The notes under the pieces: generated by a model
What the model was told of the DNA's origin: nothing
Database searches by the model: none
What the model saw: only the letters and a program-made list of their open reading frames with translations
NCBI GenBank assembly: GCA_019348475.1
Contig: JAHWJJ010000046.1
Location: forward strand, 1 to 14,852
DNA: 14,852 nt
Source: Gemmatimonadota bacterium
GTDB taxonomy: Bacteria > Gemmatimonadota > Gemmatimonadetes > Longimicrobiales > Longimicrobiaceae
Reading direction: 5' to 3'
Translations under genes and position numbers: made by a program
Part shown: piece after piece, positions 12,274-14,852 of the stretch
Layout: each line of letters opens with the position of its first letter
Position numbering within the stretch: position 1 is the stretch's first letter

Positions 12274-13434
12274 GTGCGTACTGATCGGGGGGTCGCGTTC
12301 CGCCCCCAGCTGGCCCGGTGCAGGCGCGCGAGCGTCTGCGCAGGGGTGGCCGCCGTGCTCGCGGCGTGCGGCGCCTGCGACGGGCTGCTAGGCCCCCGCC
12401 CGTCGGCGGACCCGCTCTGGCGCGTTCCCCTGGGCGAGGGGGACCGGAACACGGAAGGGGTGCCCGCCGCGGACGCGGAGCGCCTGTACGCGCTGGCCGG
12501 CGGCGTGGTGGCGTTCGCCGCCGCGGACGGGGCGCTGCTCTGGAGGAACCGCCTGCCGGGCGAGGAGCACCGGCCGCGCAACGTGGTGGTCCACGGCGGC
12601 AGGGTGTTCGCCGCGGGCATGACCGCGTTCGCGCTGGAGGCGGCGACCGGGCGCGAGCTCTGGCGTTTTCCCCTTCCCGCCGGGAGCACGGCCGCGCTGG
12701 GCCGGATCGCGGCGGACGACGGCGCGGTGTACGTGGGCACGGACACGCACCGGGTCTACGCGCTGGACGCGGCGTCGGGGGCGGCGCGGTGGACGGCCGA
12801 CGTGGGGCCGGACTGGCCGCACCGGGGCATCGTGACCGGCGTCACCGCCGCCGGCGACACGGTGTACGTGGCAGTGCGCCAGTACAACTCTGAGAACGGC
12901 CACCTCTCCACCGGGTGGATCGTGGCGCTGGAGCGCGCGACGGGTCGCCTGCTCTGGAGCTTCCGCAACGGCGCCGGGACGGACTGGCGCTCGGTGAGCG
13001 CCGGTCCCACGGTCGCGGGCCGTCTGCTGCTCGCGAGCGACCTGCTGTCCGGCGCGGTCTTCGCGCTGGACCGCTTTACCGTGCGTGAGGCCTGGAGGTT
13101 CGTGGGCCCCGCCGACAAGTTCGGCCCGGCGAGCAGCCCCGTCGCGGTGGAGGGGCGCGCCTACGCGGCCTCCAGCGACAACTGGGTGTATGCGCTGGAC
13201 GTGGAGACCGGGTCCGTGGCGTGGCGGACACGCAACCCGGGGAGCCACTTCAGCTTCGCCGTGTGCGGGCGCTGGGTCTTCGCGAATTACATGGACCTCG
13301 CCATCCTGGACCGTCACTCCGGCGCGGTGCTGCAGCGCAGGGCCGGGGCAGAGATCTTTTCGGACTTCGCGGTGTTCGGCGACCGCGCCTACGCCATCAG
13401 CGACCAGGCCGTGTATGCGTTCTCGTGCCCGTAG
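12274..13434 (+). CDS. PQQ-type beta-propeller lipoprotein, BamB-like repeats
   Basis: The protein is exported and likely lipid-anchored, with a predicted beta-propeller for protein binding. The 386-residue product has a basic N-terminus, a short hydrophobic run and a lipobox LAAC with acceptor Cys32. Then come seven or eight repeats of about 40 residues with the PQQ/BamB pattern 'VYALDA.TG...W': VVAFAAADGALLWR, AFALEAATGRELWRF, VYALDAASGAARWT, IVALERATGRLLWSF, VFALDRFTVREAWRF, VYALDVETGSVAWRT, LAILDRHSGAVLQRR. No enzyme part is seen, so the name reflects repeats, not PQQ binding. BamB itself is only one member, and there is no bam or der neighbour here. GTG 12274 is the only start that keeps the basic N-region; it has no clear Shine-Dalgarno site and is uncertain. 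Confidence 0.85.
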   Translation: MRTDRGVAFRPQLARCRRASVCAGVAAVLAACGACDGLLGPRPSADPLWRVPLGEGDRNTEGVPAADAERLYALAGGVVAFAAADGALLWRNRLPGEEHRPRNVVVHGGRVFAAGMTAFALEAATGRELWRFPLPAGSTAALGRIAADDGAVYVGTDTHRVYALDAASGAARWTADVGPDWPHRGIVTGVTAAGDTVYVAVRQYNSENGHLSTGWIVALERATGRLLWSFRNGAGTDWRSVSAGPTVAGRLLLASDLLSGAVFALDRFTVREAWRFVGPADKFGPASSPVAVEGRAYAASSDNWVYALDVETGSVAWRTRNPGSHFSFAVCGRWVFANYMDLAILDRHSGAVLQRRAGAEIFSDFAVFGDRAYAISDQAVYAFSCP

Positions 13435-13822
13435 TGTCGTCGCCGCCCGCGTTGGGGGAATCAGCTGCCTGGCGATCGGCTTCCTTCTGGCGGCGGCCGC
13501 GCCGCTCGCCGCCCAGGAAACGCCCGCCCACGAGATCCCGGCCGGCTTCGGCCTCGCACAGACACGCACGATGGCGTATCCGGACGCACGGCTGCGTCCG
13601 TCCACCGGCCTCTACGTCGACGCTGCCGGAACGGTGGAGGCAAAGCCGATCCTCTCCACCCGGGGTGTGCTCATCGGCGGAGCAGTGGGGTGCCTCTACG
13701 GCGCGTGGCGCTTCGCGACCGCTTCCGGCGCGTCGGGACGGATCGCGCTGGGCCACGGCGTGGGGGGGTGCCTGCTGCTCTCCGTCCCCGGAATGCTGTT
13801 CGGCGGGATCTGGATCCCGTAG
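13415..13822 (+). CDS. Small exported glycine-rich protein, unknown function
   Basis: I do not recognise this family. The 135-residue product starts at ATG 13415, inside the end of the propeller gene (20-bp overlap, different frame). It has an arginine-rich N-terminus, a hydrophobic core and a likely cleavage site after PLAAQ (about 33), so it is probably exported. The mature part has a polar region (FGLAQTRTMAYPDARLRPST), then two glycine-rich hydrophobic stretches: GVLIGGAVGCLYGAW and GVGGCLLLSVPGMLFGG, ending IWIP. Small residues spaced by four suggest glycine-zipper-like membrane helices. Each stretch carries one cysteine. The overlap suggests co-translation with the propeller lipoprotein and perhaps a shared job at the envelope. 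No ribosome-binding site is evident. It could be an accidental frame, but the clean signal peptide argues against that. Confidence 0.62.
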   Translation: MRSRARSVVAARVGGISCLAIGFLLAAAAPLAAQETPAHEIPAGFGLAQTRTMAYPDARLRPSTGLYVDAAGTVEAKPILSTRGVLIGGAVGCLYGAWRFATASGASGRIALGHGVGGCLLLSVPGMLFGGIWIP

Positions 13823-13876
13823 TTGCGGCAGCGTACGATCTTCGCGCGACCCACAGCCATTCAACGCCGGATCAGA

Positions 13877-14852
13877 TCAGCCGCCCCACCCCCCTCCGCC
13901 CGGCGTCTCCAGGACCAATCGGTCTCCCGCGTCGACCTCGGTTCCATCCACCGACCCGAGTTCCACGACCTCGCCGGATGCGCGGAGCACGCGCTGGCGG
14001 CCGGGGGCGCCGGGGTGGCCGCCGTCCATGCCGTAGGGGCCTTCGGCCCGGTGCTGCGTGAGGACGGAAAGCGACATCGGCTCCAGGAACCTCAGCTCGC
14101 GCACGGCCCCATCCCCGCCGCGGTGACGGCCGGCGCCGCCGCTCCCCGCGCGGATGCCGAAGCGCTCCACGCGCACGGGATACCGGTGCTCCACCACCTC
14201 CGGGTCGGTGATGCGCGTGTTGGTCATGTGGCTGTGCACGGCGCTCGCCCCCTCCCACTCCGGCCCTGCGCCCGTCCCCCCGCACACCGTCTCGTAGTAT
14301 CCGAACCGATCGGTCCCCCACAGCACGTTGTTCATGGTCCCCTGGCTGCAGGCGACGATGCCCAGCGCCTTGAGCAGCGTATCCGTAAGCCGCTGGCTCA
14401 CTTCCGTGTTGCCGCCCACCACCGCGGGGTCGTGGGACGGATCGGTCCCGAACGGCGGGTTCAGCAGGCCGTGAGGGACGATGAGCTCCACGGGGCGCAG
14501 GAGCCCCTCGTTCAGCGGCAGCGGCTCGCGCACCAGCAGGCGCAGCACGTACAGGACTACGCTGCGGACGATGGCCGGCGTGGCGTTCAGGTTGCCCGGG
14601 TGCACGTCGGCCGAGCCGGCGAAGCCGATGGTCGCGCGGCCGCCTTCGACGTCGATGCGGACGCGGAGCGCGGACCCGTCGTCCAGCCGCTCCTCCGCCC
14701 GGTACGCGCCGTCGGGGATGCGGTGGAGCGCGTCCCGGATCCCCGCCTCCGCGCGCTGCTTCAGCGCGTCCATGTAGTCGGCCACGGCGCCACGCCCGTG
14801 CTCCCGCGCCAGCGCGCGCAGCATCTCCGCCCCGCGGTGGTTGGCGGCGACG
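13877..14852 (-). CDS. Hydantoinase B/oxoprolinase family protein, 5' end outside the window
   Basis: This is the B-type part of ATP-dependent hydantoin- or 5-oxoproline-opening enzymes, a cytoplasmic amidohydrolase that normally works with a HyuA-type partner or as the second half of a fused oxoprolinase. About 325 C-terminal residues are visible. Typical blocks are [98 protein letters not shown] and the C-terminal ETPGGGGWG. The frame is open to the right edge, with VAANHRGAE before the first internal Met (14824), so that Met is not the start and the gene continues outside. Full HyuB is about 500-600 residues. Stand-alone and fused forms cannot be separated here, nor can the substrate be named. 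It converges on the small exported protein gene, 54 bp away. Confidence 0.93.
   Translation of the reverse strand, partial: VAANHRGAEMLRALAREHGRGAVADYMDALKQRAEAGIRDALHRIPDGAYRAEERLDDGSALRVRIDVEGGRATIGFAGSADVHPGNLNATPAIVRSVVLYVLRLLVREPLPLNEGLLRPVELIVPHGLLNPPFGTDPSHDPAVVGGNTEVSQRLTDTLLKALGIVACSQGTMNNVLWGTDRFGYYETVCGGTGAGPEWEGASAVHSHMTNTRITDPEVVEHRYPVRVERFGIRAGSGGAGRHRGGDGAVRELRFLEPMSLSVLTQHRAEGPYGMDGGHPGAPGRQRVLRASGEVVELGSVDGTEVDAGDRLVLETPGGGGWGG

Overview
The window is very rich in G+C and its genes are tightly packed on both strands. Several start at GTG or TTG and few have a clear Shine-Dalgarno site. Many products are exported: a TonB-like protein, a short protein with a carboxypeptidase-regulatory-like region followed by a TonB-receptor plug, a large DUF5117/DUF4953-type zinc metallopeptidase, and a PQQ-type propeller lipoprotein. 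This mix suggests a Gram-negative (diderm) chromosome, most likely Gemmatimonadota of the Longimicrobium kind. The taxonomic call is an inference from gene style only; no rRNA or phylogenetic marker is present.

Layout, left to right. Positions 1-374 hold no gene I can support. A family-1 uracil-DNA glycosylase (375-1046, +) is followed by a TonB-family energy transducer (1260-2006, +) that ends at a 13-bp GC-rich hairpin. A DMT/EamA permease lies on the minus strand (2173-3048). A 534-bp gap rich in G runs and inverted repeats separates it from an ECF sigma factor (3583-4125, +), which overlaps its zinc-binding, single-pass anti-sigma factor (4122-4799, +) by ATGA. A nested inverted repeat at 4896-4986 carries an intrinsic terminator. 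A sigma70-like promoter then precedes a secreted zinc metallopeptidase (5178-7625, +), which ends at a strong hairpin (7729-7760).

Two small exported proteins follow (7864-8622 and 8660-9628, +). The first has a regulatory-like region plus a receptor plug but no barrel. The second has a TonB C-terminal-like region but no membrane anchor beyond its signal peptide. An NRAMP/SLC11-fold transporter on the minus strand (9655-10977) lacks the usual metal-binding residues. Next is a toxin-antitoxin pair: a 62-residue unclassified antitoxin candidate (11280-11468) and a PIN-domain VapC-like toxin (11468-11983). After a 290-bp empty stretch come a PQQ-propeller lipoprotein (12274-13434) and an overlapping 135-residue exported glycine-rich protein (13415-13822). 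The window ends inside a hydantoinase B/oxoprolinase-type gene on the minus strand (13877 to the right edge).

Most of the window reads as ordinary chromosome: DNA repair, envelope energy coupling, transport, stress-type transcription control and secreted proteins. I see no CRISPR array, phage module, transposase, tRNA or rRNA, and no clearly new multi-gene system. The items most worth following are the NRAMP-like protein without its metal site, the plug-only plus TonB-domain-only pair, the unclassified antitoxin, and the structured intergenic repeats.
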